Part shown: positions 19,389 to 28,973 of the stretch, piece by piece
Numbering within the stretch: position 1 is the stretch's first letter
Layout of the letters: every line of letters begins with the position of its first letter
NCBI GenBank assembly: GCA_031553045.1
Contig: JAVBLZ010000001.1
Location: 62,001 to 126,000 of the forward strand
Length of the DNA: 64,000 bases
Origin: CALXQW01 sp031553045
GTDB lineage: Bacteria; Verrucomicrobiota; Verrucomicrobiia; Opitutales; Intestinicryptomonadaceae
Reading direction: 5' to 3'
Made by a program: the position numbers and the translations under genes
Notes under the pieces: generated by a model
What the model was told of the DNA's origin: nothing
The model's input: the letters and a program-made list of their open reading frames with translations, nothing else
Databases searched by the model: none

Positions 19389-19428
19389 AGTAATTTAATT
19401 TCGCTTATGCGTTATTTTTGTTATAAAA

Positions 19429-19884
19429 TCAGAATGGGACTTCATCGTCCTCTAAATCATTTGAATCGTTGCGGCGTGGTGCCGACTGTCTTGGAGATGG
19501 CGCAGACTTTTCATAATCTGAATCGTAAGCATTTTCCTTACCCGAATTGCCCGATGAACCCACAAATTCAAAACGCTCAAGCACAACCGTAAGTTTGCTG
19601 CGTTTTTGCCCCGTGGTTTTATCGTCCCAAGTGTCCTGCCTGAGCCTACCTTCGACTAAAATCGGCTTACCTTTAGTAAAGAATTTGCCGATATTTTCAG
19701 CCGTTTTGCCGAAACAGTCAACTTCAACAAAACAAGTTTCGTCTTTTGTTGCGCCGTCCTGCCCGGTGTAAGAGCGATTCACCGCAACCGAAAACCTGCA
19801 AACACTAGTGCCACTTTGAGTTTGTCTTACCTCAGGGTCTCTTGTCAGATTCCCCATCAAAATTACTTTATTGAAAGATGCCAT
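19429..19884 (-). CDS. ssb: Single-stranded DNA-binding protein
   Basis: 151 residues. The OB fold starts with FNKVILMGNLTRDPEVR and covers about residues 1-110. A disordered, Ser/Asp-rich linker follows, ending in the acidic tip DDEVPF that recruits replication and repair partners. It lies between rpsF and rplI. No Shine-Dalgarno is visible before the ATG. Confidence 0.97.
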   Translation of the reverse strand: MASFNKVILMGNLTRDPEVRQTQSGTSVCRFSVAVNRSYTGQDGATKDETCFVEVDCFGKTAENIGKFFTKGKPILVEGRLRQDTWDDKTTGQKRSKLTVVLERFEFVGSSGNSGKENAYDSDYEKSAPSPRQSAPRRNDSNDLEDDEVPF

Positions 19885-19913
19885 AGCGTTTTGTTGTTAA
19901 ATTTTTTGCTTAA

Positions 19914-20204
19914 TTAAGCAGCCAAAATCATCAAACGATTGACGGTTTTGTCAAGCTTGAGCTTTTCCTTAATTTGAGCCGGTACCGATGCGGAACCTGA
20001 AAATACGATAGTTACATAGATACCCGACGGGAACTTGCGGTCAACAGTGCGCACAAACTGCTTTGAGCCCATGTTGTCAACAGATTCAACCTTGCCGCCT
20101 ACGGATTCTACTACGCTCTTGAGCTTTTCGATAAGAGTTTCAACAGATTCTTCATAGCCCCTTGTGTCGAGGATGAATGTTGCGTTATATTTCTTGTTAT
20201 TCAT
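19914..20204 (-). CDS. rpsF: Ribosomal protein bS6
   Basis: 96 residues of the small-subunit protein that pairs with bS18. It shows the family start (YNATFILDTRGYEESVETLIEKL) and the conserved MGSKQF-R segment. It opens the rpsF-ssb-rplI group. bS18 (rpsR), often found between ssb and rplI, is not here. Confidence 0.93.
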   Translation of the reverse strand: MNNKKYNATFILDTRGYEESVETLIEKLKSVVESVGGKVESVDNMGSKQFVRTVDRKFPSGIYVTIVFSGSASVPAQIKEKLKLDKTVNRLMILAA

Positions 20205-20223
20205 TTGTATAGTGATTGTTTTA

Positions 20224-20868
20224 TTAAATGTTTACGCCATTACTGGCATTGTCCTGATTTCCAGATTCGTCCATAATCTTCTTTGTGGGCTTGAGCTCTT
20301 TGCGATTCACCACATTTTGCGCCATTGCAACCCCGTCTTTGATTAAAAGCTTGAATGCCTCATCAATTTTGGAATCCAAAGAAAAAAGTGCCGAAAGCTC
20401 ATCTTCAGACATCTGACCCAAGACATGACAGGCTAAATCCATCCTTTTATCGGGCTTTGCGCCAACGCCTATTTTTAGGCGGATAAAAGAAGCCCCCAGC
20501 TTCTCAATAATGTTGGTTATACCATTATGCCCGCCGGAAGAACCGGTATCGGCAAGTTTGATTTTACCCACATCAAGGGTGATATCATCATAAAGAACTA
20601 TTGCGTCTTGAATGCCGAGTTTGCAAAATTTAAGCACGTTTGAAAAGTTCACGCCGCTTTCATTCATAAACCCGTCCATCATGCAAAGAATCAAAGTTTT
20701 TCCGCCAATTTCCACACTGGCAAGATGCGACGCACAGAATTTGTTGTACTTAAATTCCGCCGAATGCCTCTTTGCCAACCGAGATACGGCAATCATACCC
20801 GCATTGTGCCGAGTAAGAGCATACTTTGACCCCGAGTTACCAAGACCAACTGCAATTTTTATAGACAT
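20224..20868 (-). CDS. pth: Peptidyl-tRNA hydrolase
   Basis: 214 residues from the chosen start, which gives the family N-terminus (IKIAVGLGNSGSKYALTRHN); an in-frame ATG lies 21 bases upstream. The enzyme recycles peptidyl-tRNA released by stalled ribosomes. The catalytic His is in TRHNAGM, with the partner Asp in LYDDITL and the conserved SGGHNGI loop. The C-terminal tail is longer than usual and rich in Lys and Asn. It lies between rplY and rpsF. Confidence 0.93.
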   Translation of the reverse strand: MSIKIAVGLGNSGSKYALTRHNAGMIAVSRLAKRHSAEFKYNKFCASHLASVEIGGKTLILCMMDGFMNESGVNFSNVLKFCKLGIQDAIVLYDDITLDVGKIKLADTGSSGGHNGITNIIEKLGASFIRLKIGVGAKPDKRMDLACHVLGQMSEDELSALFSLDSKIDEAFKLLIKDGVAMAQNVVNRKELKPTKKIMDESGNQDNASNGVNI

Positions 20869-20930
20869 ATTCAAAGAACAATGCGCCAAAGCGCTCCTTG
20901 CAAGCTATAAAACTTGCAAGGTTAATTAAA

Positions 20931-21554
20931 TTACTTTGCGGCAGGTGCTGCTGCTGTTGCTGCGGCGGCGGCTTCATTAGTTTCGCTTACCGTTGCTTTT
21001 GCGACATTACAAGAGATAATCATGCGTTCGCCATCCATATCAAGCTCAACACCTTCGGGCAACTTGATTTCTTTAAGGTGCACATAGCTGCCTGCGTGGA
21101 CATCTGTAACATCATAGACGATGCTTTCAGGAAGGTCTCTGGGACGGCAACGGATTTTGATTTCATGAGCGTGAACTTCAAGAACGCCGCCTTCATTTTT
21201 TGCGCCCAAAGATTCACCAGTTACGTGGAAAGGCACAACGGCGTGCATGGGCTTGCCGCGCACAACTTCAATGAGGTCAACGTGCAAAACTTCGTCGGTG
21301 ATTGGATTGCTGTCCACAGTCTTAACCATGGCGTAGCAAGATTCAGAACTGCCGTCGAAAAATACTTCAAGCAAAGCTGCTATACCACTGATTGCCTTCT
21401 TGGCGACAAAAAATTCTTTTGCGTCTATGAGCAAATTTTTAACGCCGCTTTCGCCGTAGATTACTGCTGGGATCTTGGATTCTTTGCGGTAACGCTTGGC
21501 AGTGTTTCCGCCAATCTGCTGTCTTGTTGTAACGTTTAGTTTAATCTGTTTCAT
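20931..21554 (-). CDS. rplY: Ribosomal protein bL25, long (Ctc) form
   Basis: 207 residues, the two-domain form. The N-terminal domain binds 5S rRNA (RQQIGGNTAKRYRKESKIPAVIYG), and the C-terminal TL5-type beta domain spans about residues 95-180. The end is an Ala-rich tail. It is the first gene of the minus-strand run that continues through pth to skp. Confidence 0.95.
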   Translation of the reverse strand: MKQIKLNVTTRQQIGGNTAKRYRKESKIPAVIYGESGVKNLLIDAKEFFVAKKAISGIAALLEVFFDGSSESCYAMVKTVDSNPITDEVLHVDLIEVVRGKPMHAVVPFHVTGESLGAKNEGGVLEVHAHEIKIRCRPRDLPESIVYDVTDVHAGSYVHLKEIKLPEGVELDMDGERMIISCNVAKATVSETNEAAAAATAAAPAAK

Positions 21555-21889
21555 GATATTCTATATATAGGAATGTAACACCAAATGTGTGCAAAAAAAC
21601 CACAACACATCGGGTAAAATTTTCAAAGGTACAGAAAGCTATACCCTCTAAATGAAAAATCAATAAAAAAATTTAAACTTTCTAAAAATTAAAAAATAGA
21701 GGTAATTTACCGCCCTATCCTAACTCATAATTTTACCAGAAATCTCTGGCACAAATACCGATACTTTTAAAGTCAGCATTAAATCCAATTACGTAATAAT
21801 TTTTATTTGAAATATACCCAAATTTTAAAATGCCCATTTTTTCTAAAATAAGAAAGCCCCCCAAACTATTTATTTGGAGGGCTTTTAAA
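21555..21889. other. AT-rich intergenic region with no gene seen
   Basis: About 335 bases between rplY and tRNA-Gly. I see no conserved coding frame and no RNA motif. It should contain the promoter of the rplY operon on the minus strand. A hairpin next to the tRNA is listed separately. Confidence 0.6.
21854..21886 (-). terminator. Terminator downstream of tRNA-Gly
   Basis: An 11-bp stem (AGCCCCCCAAA / TTTGGAGGGCT) whose single mismatch becomes a G-U pair on the minus strand. It lies four bases past the encoded CCA end. Confidence 0.65.
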
Positions 21890-21965
21890 TGGAGCGGGCG
21901 ATGAGGTTCGAACTCACAACCTCGACCTTGGCAAGGTCACGCTCTGCCAATTGAGCTACGCCCGC
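21890..21965 (-). tRNA. tRNA-Gly (GCC)
   Basis: A 76-nt cloverleaf including an encoded CCA end. The acceptor stem is GCGGGCG / CGCCCGC with U as discriminator. The anticodon loop TTGCCAA carries GCC, flanked by the stem TGACC / GGTCG. The T loop reads GTTCGAA. Confidence 0.97.
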
Positions 21966-21999
21966 TTTGAAATTTAATATGCCGACCCACAGTGGAGTT

Positions 22000-22875
22000 T
22001 TATTTTAATATGTCAAGCTCCAAAATTGATCTTTTTCTGAAATTTTTCTGCACAGAGTAAAAATCTGTTCCATCTATTCTATCTGCAGTTTCGTCGGAAA
22101 GCAGTGCCTCTACAAAAGGCTTTATCCTTTTTACGTTAGATTTGTTGAAGGCTATATAAAAATTCAAGACCATAGGATAGTCTCCGCTTTGTATGGCTTC
22201 ATGTGTTGGCTTAAATGCGTGCCCTGCTTTTGTGCCCGTAAAATCAGGCAAAACCGCCAGAACCTTGTAGTTTGGTTTTTCCTCAATTTTGCCCACTACA
22301 GAAATCGCCGCCTTGCCGGTTTTCACCATTTCATGCACGTCTATTTTATTTCTTGGAATCACAACCCAATTACCGATGTTTGTTGACTTGAGCGCAGAAA
22401 ATTTAAAAAGCTCTACAACAAGATTGTCTGTAAATAAGGTTATTGAAGGAAAAATTTCACGCAAAGACTTCCCTGCTGGTGTAACCTGTCCCCATGTTAC
22501 GGCTCTATGCTCTGAATCGGCGCTGTAAATATCGTAAAGCTGGGCAAAAGAAATTTCTTCAAGAGGGTTTTCATTATTTACAATTACAACCGCAGCCTGA
22601 AAACAAATCGGGATCAAAACAATGTTGTCCGGCTTTTCAAAACCTTTGGGAATTGCGATAAAAGCTAGGTCTGCTTCATTATTTTGAATCTGGGTTATTG
22701 CAGGTCTTGAACCGTTCAATTCCAAAGCGTATTCAATTTTTGCAGCCGTTAAAGATTCCTTGGCTGCGCCTAAGATAACAGGACCTATGATGTCGCTACC
22801 TACGATTTTAAGCGGCTCTGCAAAGATACCCAAAGGCAAGAGAAATATAAAAATTTGCGATATTAGTTTCTTCAT
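22000..22875 (-). CDS. PstS-like periplasmic substrate-binding protein
   Basis: 291 residues with a Sec signal peptide (ends near IFAEP). The mature part follows the phosphate-binding PBP fold: KIVGSDIIGPV at the first strand, LNGSRPAITQI at the ligand loop and ADLAFIAIPKG in the first lobe. No pstC, pstA or pstB gene is nearby, so the ligand is uncertain. A perfect TATAAT lies 14 bases before the start. PBP-like orphans of this kind occur in Verrucomicrobiota; phosphate is the best guess, not shown. Confidence 0.7.
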   Translation of the reverse strand: MKKLISQIFIFLLPLGIFAEPLKIVGSDIIGPVILGAAKESLTAAKIEYALELNGSRPAITQIQNNEADLAFIAIPKGFEKPDNIVLIPICFQAAVVIVNNENPLEEISFAQLYDIYSADSEHRAVTWGQVTPAGKSLREIFPSITLFTDNLVVELFKFSALKSTNIGNWVVIPRNKIDVHEMVKTGKAAISVVGKIEEKPNYKVLAVLPDFTGTKAGHAFKPTHEAIQSGDYPMVLNFYIAFNKSNVKRIKPFVEALLSDETADRIDGTDFYSVQKNFRKRSILELDILK

Positions 22876-22888
22876 ATTTGTAAGCGTT

Positions 22889-22917
22889 ATTATAAAATAT
22901 TTTTAGAGCATATTCAG
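22889..22917 (-). promoter_or_regulatory. Candidate promoter of the PstS-like gene
   Basis: Minus strand: CTGAAT at 22917-22912, a 17-base spacer and a perfect TATAAT at 22894-22889. The start codon begins at 22875, so the leader would be only about seven bases. Confidence 0.45.
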
Positions 22918-22954
22918 TTTGGTTGTTAAGAATATAGACTTTGTTTTCATATGC

Positions 22955-23557
22955 CTATATTAATCCCAAAATCATTTTACCTTCTTCGGTAATCATATCT
23001 TTATTCCAAGGCGGATCCCAAACTATGTTGACGGTTGCCTTGTCAACGCCAGGCACGCCCTCAAGGCGCAAACGCAAGTCATCCGCAATCATGGGCGCAA
23101 AAGAGCAACCCGGAGCGGTCAAGGTCATATCTACATCAACAATGCGCTTGCCCTCTAAATCTTCGGTAATTTCCAACTTATATATGAGCCCCAAGTCAAC
23201 CAGATTCACGGGTATTTCCGGGTCAAACACGGTTTTTGCAACAGCCCACAAGTCATCCGCAGTTGGCATAGGGAATGTATTTGAATCATTCCCGATTGCA
23301 TTTTTTAGCAATTCTTCGTCCAACTTTTGCGACACGCTTTTAGGGCTTTCTTCTCCCAATGCGTCGGCTTCAGAACCGTCTATTCTTGCCATTCCAAAAG
23401 GGCCGTTTACCGTAAAATTCCCGCCGAGTTTGTAGGTTATTGTAACCTTAACCCCTTTCGCCAAATTCACTTTTGCGCCGGATGGAATAAGCATTGCAGA
23501 ACATTCTCTCAAAAGTTCTACAGATTTGTTTATGTTTGATGAAGATGTTTGCTCCAT
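22955..23557 (-). CDS. sufT: SufT-type iron-sulfur assembly factor
   Basis: 200 residues. The C-terminal ~100 residues are the MIP18/DUF59 domain (DPEIPVNLVDLGLIY, and TAPGCSFAP with the conserved Cys). The N-terminal ~85 residues, with TITYKLGGNFTVNG and ADALGEE, match the extra domain of the long SufT form that accompanies SUF systems. It probably helps hand Fe-S clusters to target proteins. No other suf gene is in the window. It starts three bases after proB ends. Confidence 0.82.
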   Translation of the reverse strand: MEQTSSSNINKSVELLRECSAMLIPSGAKVNLAKGVKVTITYKLGGNFTVNGPFGMARIDGSEADALGEESPKSVSQKLDEELLKNAIGNDSNTFPMPTADDLWAVAKTVFDPEIPVNLVDLGLIYKLEITEDLEGKRIVDVDMTLTAPGCSFAPMIADDLRLRLEGVPGVDKATVNIVWDPPWNKDMITEEGKMILGLI

Positions 23558-23560
23558 AGC

Positions 23561-24655
23561 TTATATCATGGATAAATTGTCTCTGTGCACAACAAGCACG
23601 TCTTTATCCTGCCCCTTGACGTGTTTGGAAAGCAGCGCTTCAATCTCTGCAGAATTCAACTTTGCCAAACCTCTGGCAAAAATTTCGCCGCTTGTAGCCG
23701 AAGCAATTTCCACCAAAGCGCCTTCATGAAAATTGCCTTTTATGCTTTTTACACCCGCAAGCAAAAGAGAACTTCCCTTATTTTTAATGGCATTTTGCGC
23801 ACCTTCATCGACCAAAATATGCCCTATGGACTTGCCAAAATATGCCAGCCACTTTTTCTTGGAATTTTTAGATTTTTCTTTTGGCAAAAAGCACGTGCCA
23901 ACTTCCTTGCCGTCAAAAATATCTATGAGCACGTTCTTCTGAGCGCCGCTTGCTATGTGAACAGCGCACGCCGAAGCCGTTGCGATATCTGCAGCTTTAA
24001 GTTTTGTAATCATGCCGCCGACCGCAGTTGCGCTGGAAGTGCCAAGTGCCTTTGAACGCACGCTGTCAATATCTTTTACCACGGGTATCACTTTCTCCGT
24101 ACCGCCCATATCTATTAACCCCGGCGCAGTTGAAAGTATGACCAAATTCTGCGCATTTGAAAGCACAGACACCAGTGCGCTGAGTACGTCATTATCGCCA
24201 AATTTTATATTGAGCTCTGCGGCGCTAACACAGTCATTCTCATTGATAATTGGAACTATGCCGCCAGAAAGAATTTCATTGAGCATATCCCGCATGGCTT
24301 CATGCCTATTGCGAAAGTCAACATCGTCTCTTGTGAGCAAAAGCTGGGCTACGATTATTGAATGTTTTTCAAAAAGCTTTGCCCAAGTTTGTATCAGTAT
24401 GCCCTGACCTACCGCAGCGCAAGTTTGCAGCATCGCCAACTTTTTTGGCCTCACCTTTAAACCAAGCTTGCCCATGCCAAGCCCCACAGCGCCGGAACTT
24501 ACCATAATCACCTCAAAACCGCTTGTTTTAAGATGCGCAACTTGGCTGCAAATTTCTTCCATACGCAACAAATCCAACTGACCAACGCCTTGCGTCAATA
24601 CCCCTGTGCCAAGCTTGATTACAACCCTGTGTGCGGATTTTTTGACTGATGACAT
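23561..24655 (-). CDS. proB: Glutamate 5-kinase
   Basis: 364 residues. Catalyses the first step of proline synthesis, phosphorylating glutamate. The amino-acid kinase domain starts with VVIKLGTGVLT and holds VSSGAVGLGMGKL and the INENDCV motif. The last ~80 residues form the PUA domain found in most bacterial ProB proteins. proA is not in the window. Its start lies two bases after the frr stop, and sufT follows at three bases, so these are one transcription unit. Confidence 0.95.
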   Translation of the reverse strand: MSSVKKSAHRVVIKLGTGVLTQGVGQLDLLRMEEICSQVAHLKTSGFEVIMVSSGAVGLGMGKLGLKVRPKKLAMLQTCAAVGQGILIQTWAKLFEKHSIIVAQLLLTRDDVDFRNRHEAMRDMLNEILSGGIVPIINENDCVSAAELNIKFGDNDVLSALVSVLSNAQNLVILSTAPGLIDMGGTEKVIPVVKDIDSVRSKALGTSSATAVGGMITKLKAADIATASACAVHIASGAQKNVLIDIFDGKEVGTCFLPKEKSKNSKKKWLAYFGKSIGHILVDEGAQNAIKNKGSSLLLAGVKSIKGNFHEGALVEIASATSGEIFARGLAKLNSAEIEALLSKHVKGQDKDVLVVHRDNLSMI

Positions 24656-24657
24656 AC

Positions 24658-25218
24658 TTAAACTTTTTGCAATTCAGCTTCTTTATCCGCAAGAGCCTTG
24701 TTTATTTGCGCAATGCTTTTATCCGTCAAATTCTGAACGTCTTTTTCTGTGCGTTTAAGATCATCTTCAGTAATTGCGGAATCTTTTTGAAGTTTCTTGA
24801 AAGCATCCATTGCATCCCTGCGGATGTTGCGCACACGCACCCTGCCATGCTCCGCCATTTCGCTGCATACTTTTACAAGCTCTTTACGGCGTTCACCTGA
24901 AAGAGGTGGAATTGGGCAGCGCACGGCGTCGCCCATAACTGCCGGCGTAAAGCCGATATTTGCGGCGAGAATCGCCTTTTCAATATCTTTAAGAGCGCCT
25001 TTATCCCAAGGCTGCACACGTATTGTGCTTGAATCCGGCGTTGTGATTGCCGCAACTTCTTTAAGCCTCATATTGCTGCCATAAACTTCAACCATGACGT
25101 TTTCCACCATAGAAGGCGTTGCCTTGCCCGTGTGTATGCCGTCAAATTCATGAAGCGTATATTCAATCGCCTTTGCCATTGCTTCGGAGATTTTTTTAAT
25201 TTCGTTTTGAAGTTCCAT
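24658..25218 (-). CDS. frr: Ribosome recycling factor
   Basis: 186 residues. With EF-G it splits the post-termination ribosome. It shows the family's TGKATPSMVENVMVEVYGS, the RVQPWDK turn and PPLSGERRKELVK. The normal pyrH-frr gene order is kept, with 20 bases between them. Confidence 0.97.
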   Translation of the reverse strand: MELQNEIKKISEAMAKAIEYTLHEFDGIHTGKATPSMVENVMVEVYGSNMRLKEVAAITTPDSSTIRVQPWDKGALKDIEKAILAANIGFTPAVMGDAVRCPIPPLSGERRKELVKVCSEMAEHGRVRVRNIRRDAMDAFKKLQKDSAITEDDLKRTEKDVQNLTDKSIAQINKALADKEAELQKV

Positions 25219-25238
25219 AACTGTCTTTCTATTTAAAA

Positions 25239-25952
25239 TTAACTAACCAGAGTGCCTATTTCTTCGCCCATGACAACCCTCTTGATGTTGCCTTTTGCGT
25301 TCATATCAAATACTATGATGGGCAGTTTGTTGTCCATGCACATTGAAAATGCGGTAGAGTCCATAACCGCCAGACGTTTTTCAATAGCTTCAAGATATGG
25401 GATTTTGTCATACCTTACGGCGTCTTTAAACTTGTTTGGGTCTTTATTGTAAATGCCGTCAACCTTTGTTGCTTTGAGTATGCAGTCCGCCTGAATTTCG
25501 CTCGCACGCAAAGACGCCGTGGTATCGGTGGAAAAATATGGGTTGCCCGTACCCGCAACAAAAATCACGATTCTATTTTTTTCAAGATGCCTTATTGCCC
25601 TGCGTAAAATAAAAGGTTCGGCAACTTTTTCCATCGGGATTGCCGTTTGAACTCTCACGGCAACGCCTTCTTTTTCAAGAGCGTTCATGAGGGCAAGACC
25701 GTTTATTACCGTGGCAAGCATGCCCATATAGTCTCCAGTGGTTCTATCGACGCCATTTTGTTCGCCGCCCAAGCCTCTGAATATATTGCCGCCGCCAACA
25801 ACCAGACAAATTTGAACGCCAAGCTCATGAACTTCCTTAAGCTCGCTAGCCAGATTTTTCAGAATTTTTGGGTCGAGCGCCTCGCCATTTGCGACGTCTT
25901 TTAGAGCTTCTCCGCTTAGTTTAAGAACGATACGTTTATATTTGGGTGCCAT
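25239..25952 (-). CDS. pyrH: UMP kinase
   Basis: 237 residues. Converts UMP to UDP. The signature KYKRIVLKLSGEAL opens the amino-acid kinase fold, VVGGGNIFRG is the glycine-rich UMP site, and GTGNPYFSTDT is the conserved acceptor loop. It heads a pyrH-frr-proB-sufT run. Neither tsf nor rpsB, frequent neighbours, is present here. Confidence 0.97.
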   Translation of the reverse strand: MAPKYKRIVLKLSGEALKDVANGEALDPKILKNLASELKEVHELGVQICLVVGGGNIFRGLGGEQNGVDRTTGDYMGMLATVINGLALMNALEKEGVAVRVQTAIPMEKVAEPFILRRAIRHLEKNRIVIFVAGTGNPYFSTDTTASLRASEIQADCILKATKVDGIYNKDPNKFKDAVRYDKIPYLEAIEKRLAVMDSTAFSMCMDNKLPIIVFDMNAKGNIKRVVMGEEIGTLVS

Positions 25953-26124
25953 AAGTGTGCGTGTTAAAAGTTTTACCGAGTAAATTTATCGGTTTCATTT
26001 TGCCCACACACTATGATTAACTTGCCAATCCAGTTCAATACTTTTTTAGCAAATAGATTATTGATTTTAAATTTTTGCGCCGCCCCAAAAGCGCAATAAG
26101 ACAGCCCAAACTCCCAGACTTCAC

Positions 26125-28938
26125 CTAAAGCTTTTCAGGCTTTATGATTATTATTTTAAACTGCGCCGAATCAAATATCTGTTTTGCCCTAATGCGCACG
26201 TCGTCAAGGCTGATATTTTCACAACCCGATACGATACTGCGCGCCCAAGCCAATTTAAAATCTTCACTTTGCGAAAAACTTAGCACGTTGCTTAGCCAAT
26301 ATTCATTTGTTCTGCGCAGCTTTTCAACCTGCTTTATTATGGGCAGTTTTGCCCTCTCAAACTGGTCTTGGGTTATTTCTTTTGAGACTTCCAAAGCGCA
26401 TTCTTCAAGCAGTTTTATGAGATTTTCAGAATACTTGACCTCAATCAAAGATCCCGCAAACAAATATCCAAAATTATAAAACTTGTTTGAATTGTTGTAG
26501 GCGAACGGACTATACACCTGTCCCAATTTTTCACGTATTTGTTTGCGCATTACATCATCCAAGATTTCCGCAACGACATTGCTTTGCCTTGCCTTGTCTA
26601 TATCTGACATTGGGCAAGTTTGCCAAAGCACTGCGGCTATAGCCCTGTCTGATTCAGACTGAACTTCAAATACTTTTTTTGGAGACGCCGTAAGCGTTAG
26701 CTCTTTAAGTTTTGAATAGTCCCTTCTTTCCGCATTGCGTTTTGGCATTGTGCCAAATATCGCAGAAACTAACGCCTTGCAGGCGTCTTCTTCAAAGTCG
26801 CCGACTATCGAAAGCTCAAGGTATTCTTCTTTCAATATCTTTCCCAAAAATTTTTTCAGATTATCCAAATCTGAAAGCGTTGGCGTAAATTCTTCAGGAA
26901 AACCAAATCTGAAATTTCCGCTTAAATACCATTTCATGACATTTGCCCTCAGCGCCAATTCCGGCGTGGTTTTTACCGCCTTAAAGAGTTCGGCAATTTC
27001 TTTCTGCGCTTTAGAGTAAGATTCAGTATTAAAACCGGCGTGCAAAATGTAAGCACGTAATAAAGCAAGTTGGTGCTCCAAAAACTTTTTGTTGGTTTTT
27101 CCCGACAATTTAAAGCAAGATTCCTCCGCCTCAAATGCGATAGACACGGTTTCAGCAGCGAATATGCTTTCTATGTCGTCATATTTATGCGCACTTGTAC
27201 CGCCCGCAACAAAGTGGGCGTTTGCTATCAAAGACAAATGTATGTTTGATTCGTCAAAGTCCAACTTGCCGCCGCCTATGTCTGCTCTTATTATTATTTC
27301 ATTTGCGGCAAAGTCTGTCTTTTTAAGATTCACCCTTACGCCGTTTTCAAAGACCAACTGTTTTATTTGCAAATCTTCCAAATATTTTTCCGAAACAATC
27401 TTGCCATCGCCTTCGTAATCATAGTGAGCAAAGGCTATATCCGCCTCTTGCTCGGGCGCAAATATATCTTCTTGGGCGGCAACTTTTACAATCTCTAGAG
27501 GGTTATAGCCAATCGGTTTTGTGTCCGTTATAAAATAGCGCACAAGGCCATTGGTAAAAATTTCTTTAAAGAGAACGTGCGCAGATTTGGCGTCCAACTT
27601 GGCGTATGCAACTTCAGCCAAAGCGAACTCCGTTTGAGGAGACAAAAAGAGCCTATTGTTTGTGAATGTGGAACTAATTTTGTTGGATAAATACGGCGTT
27701 TGTCTTGTTGAGGCACGCTCAACGTTGTCGTTTTTCAAGTTTAAAATTTTAGATATTGCTTCCGCAATTTCCTTGTCTGTAAAACCGTATTTAAGCGCTC
27801 TTTCAAGTTCCGTAGATATTGTTTCAAGAGCCATTCTTGAGTTGCCAGCAGGTGCGTCTGCGCTTATGAAAGACAAATCGTAAACATCAAAAAGATTGGT
27901 AAAGCCCGCAGCACCTTTTGTGATTTTTGAATTTTGTTCAGAGGCGATTTTCTCAAACCTTCTATTCAAAATGTATTCTATTGCGGAAATTTTCAAGTCT
28001 TCCACCCTGCCTTCAAAAGAGTCTCCCTTAAAGCGTGCGTTGCGTTTGATTAAAATTTCTGCGCTGGAATTTTTGAGCTCTTTATCAATAAAAACTTCAC
28101 CACTCATTTTGGAAACCAAAGAAGCCAAAGAAGCCTCAAACTTGTCTTCCGAAAGCGATGGGGTTCCAGGATTCAATCTGGCGGACACGTCTTTTGAAGG
28201 CGATATTGAAGAAAAAATATCGGCGGCAACTTTTAAAGTTTTCTCAACGTCAATGTCTCCAACAATTACAATCGCCATATTTTCAGGTCTGTATGTGGCG
28301 TTATAAAACTCCACAAATTTTTCCCGAGGCGCTTTTTTGATTATATCATCCTGACCTATTGGCAGGCGCAACGCAAAATCGGTACCCTCAAAAATCATTT
28401 TCCATTCAGAGACAAACGCCCTGTAATCTACAGTATCTCTAGATTTTTTCTCCGCAATTATCACGCCCCTTTCGCTGTCTATTGCGGATTTTTCAAAACT
28501 CACGGTGCTGGCGTAATCGGCAAGCAAGCGCAGGCCTTCTTGTAAATATTTAACTTCAGGCATATCTATTTTATACACAGTTTCATCAAAACTTGTGTGT
28601 GCGTTATTGTCTGCGCCAAACGCCATTCCCAGACGCTGAAAATACTCAATCATATCCCCTGCAGGAAAATTCTTTGTGCCTTTAAACGCCATGTGTTCTA
28701 TGAAGTGCGCCAAGCCCTGCTCATCTTCTTTTTCCGCAATAGAGCCTTTCTTAACCGCCAAGCGCATAGAGACTCTTTGGGGCGGCTCCTGGTTTTTAAA
28801 CACCATGAGAGTCAAGCCGTTTTCCAACTTTACCGTTTTCAGATTTTCGTCGCACACCAAATTGTCGGCGTGAGATTGCGCAAGAGCCGCCATTGCTAAT
28901 ACAGATGCTTTCATAAATTTTTTTATAGAAACTTTCAT
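26125..28938 (-). CDS. Periplasmic M16 family metalloprotease
   Basis: 937 residues with a Sec signal peptide (ends near QSHAD). The inverted zinc motif HxxEH is HFIEH at residues 78-82, and the third ligand Glu lies in the SERGVIIAEKKS stretch about 75 residues later. The length fits a two-halves pitrilysin/PqqL-type protein with an inactive second half. It probably degrades peptides in the periplasm. It is the last gene of a minus-strand run from 33188. Confidence 0.9.
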   Translation of the reverse strand: MKVSIKKFMKASVLAMAALAQSHADNLVCDENLKTVKLENGLTLMVFKNQEPPQRVSMRLAVKKGSIAEKEDEQGLAHFIEHMAFKGTKNFPAGDMIEYFQRLGMAFGADNNAHTSFDETVYKIDMPEVKYLQEGLRLLADYASTVSFEKSAIDSERGVIIAEKKSRDTVDYRAFVSEWKMIFEGTDFALRLPIGQDDIIKKAPREKFVEFYNATYRPENMAIVIVGDIDVEKTLKVAADIFSSISPSKDVSARLNPGTPSLSEDKFEASLASLVSKMSGEVFIDKELKNSSAEILIKRNARFKGDSFEGRVEDLKISAIEYILNRRFEKIASEQNSKITKGAAGFTNLFDVYDLSFISADAPAGNSRMALETISTELERALKYGFTDKEIAEAISKILNLKNDNVERASTRQTPYLSNKISSTFTNNRLFLSPQTEFALAEVAYAKLDAKSAHVLFKEIFTNGLVRYFITDTKPIGYNPLEIVKVAAQEDIFAPEQEADIAFAHYDYEGDGKIVSEKYLEDLQIKQLVFENGVRVNLKKTDFAANEIIIRADIGGGKLDFDESNIHLSLIANAHFVAGGTSAHKYDDIESIFAAETVSIAFEAEESCFKLSGKTNKKFLEHQLALLRAYILHAGFNTESYSKAQKEIAELFKAVKTTPELALRANVMKWYLSGNFRFGFPEEFTPTLSDLDNLKKFLGKILKEEYLELSIVGDFEEDACKALVSAIFGTMPKRNAERRDYSKLKELTLTASPKKVFEVQSESDRAIAAVLWQTCPMSDIDKARQSNVVAEILDDVMRKQIREKLGQVYSPFAYNNSNKFYNFGYLFAGSLIEVKYSENLIKLLEECALEVSKEITQDQFERAKLPIIKQVEKLRRTNEYWLSNVLSFSQSEDFKLAWARSIVSGCENISLDDVRIRAKQIFDSAQFKIIIIKPEKL

Positions 28939-28973
28939 AAAATATTATTTTACATTTTTGTTAGAAGATAAAG

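Noticed and set aside
20898..21539. 213-codon open frame on the plus strand
   Set aside because: It lies antisense to rplY, a certain gene, and its product has no recognisable features.
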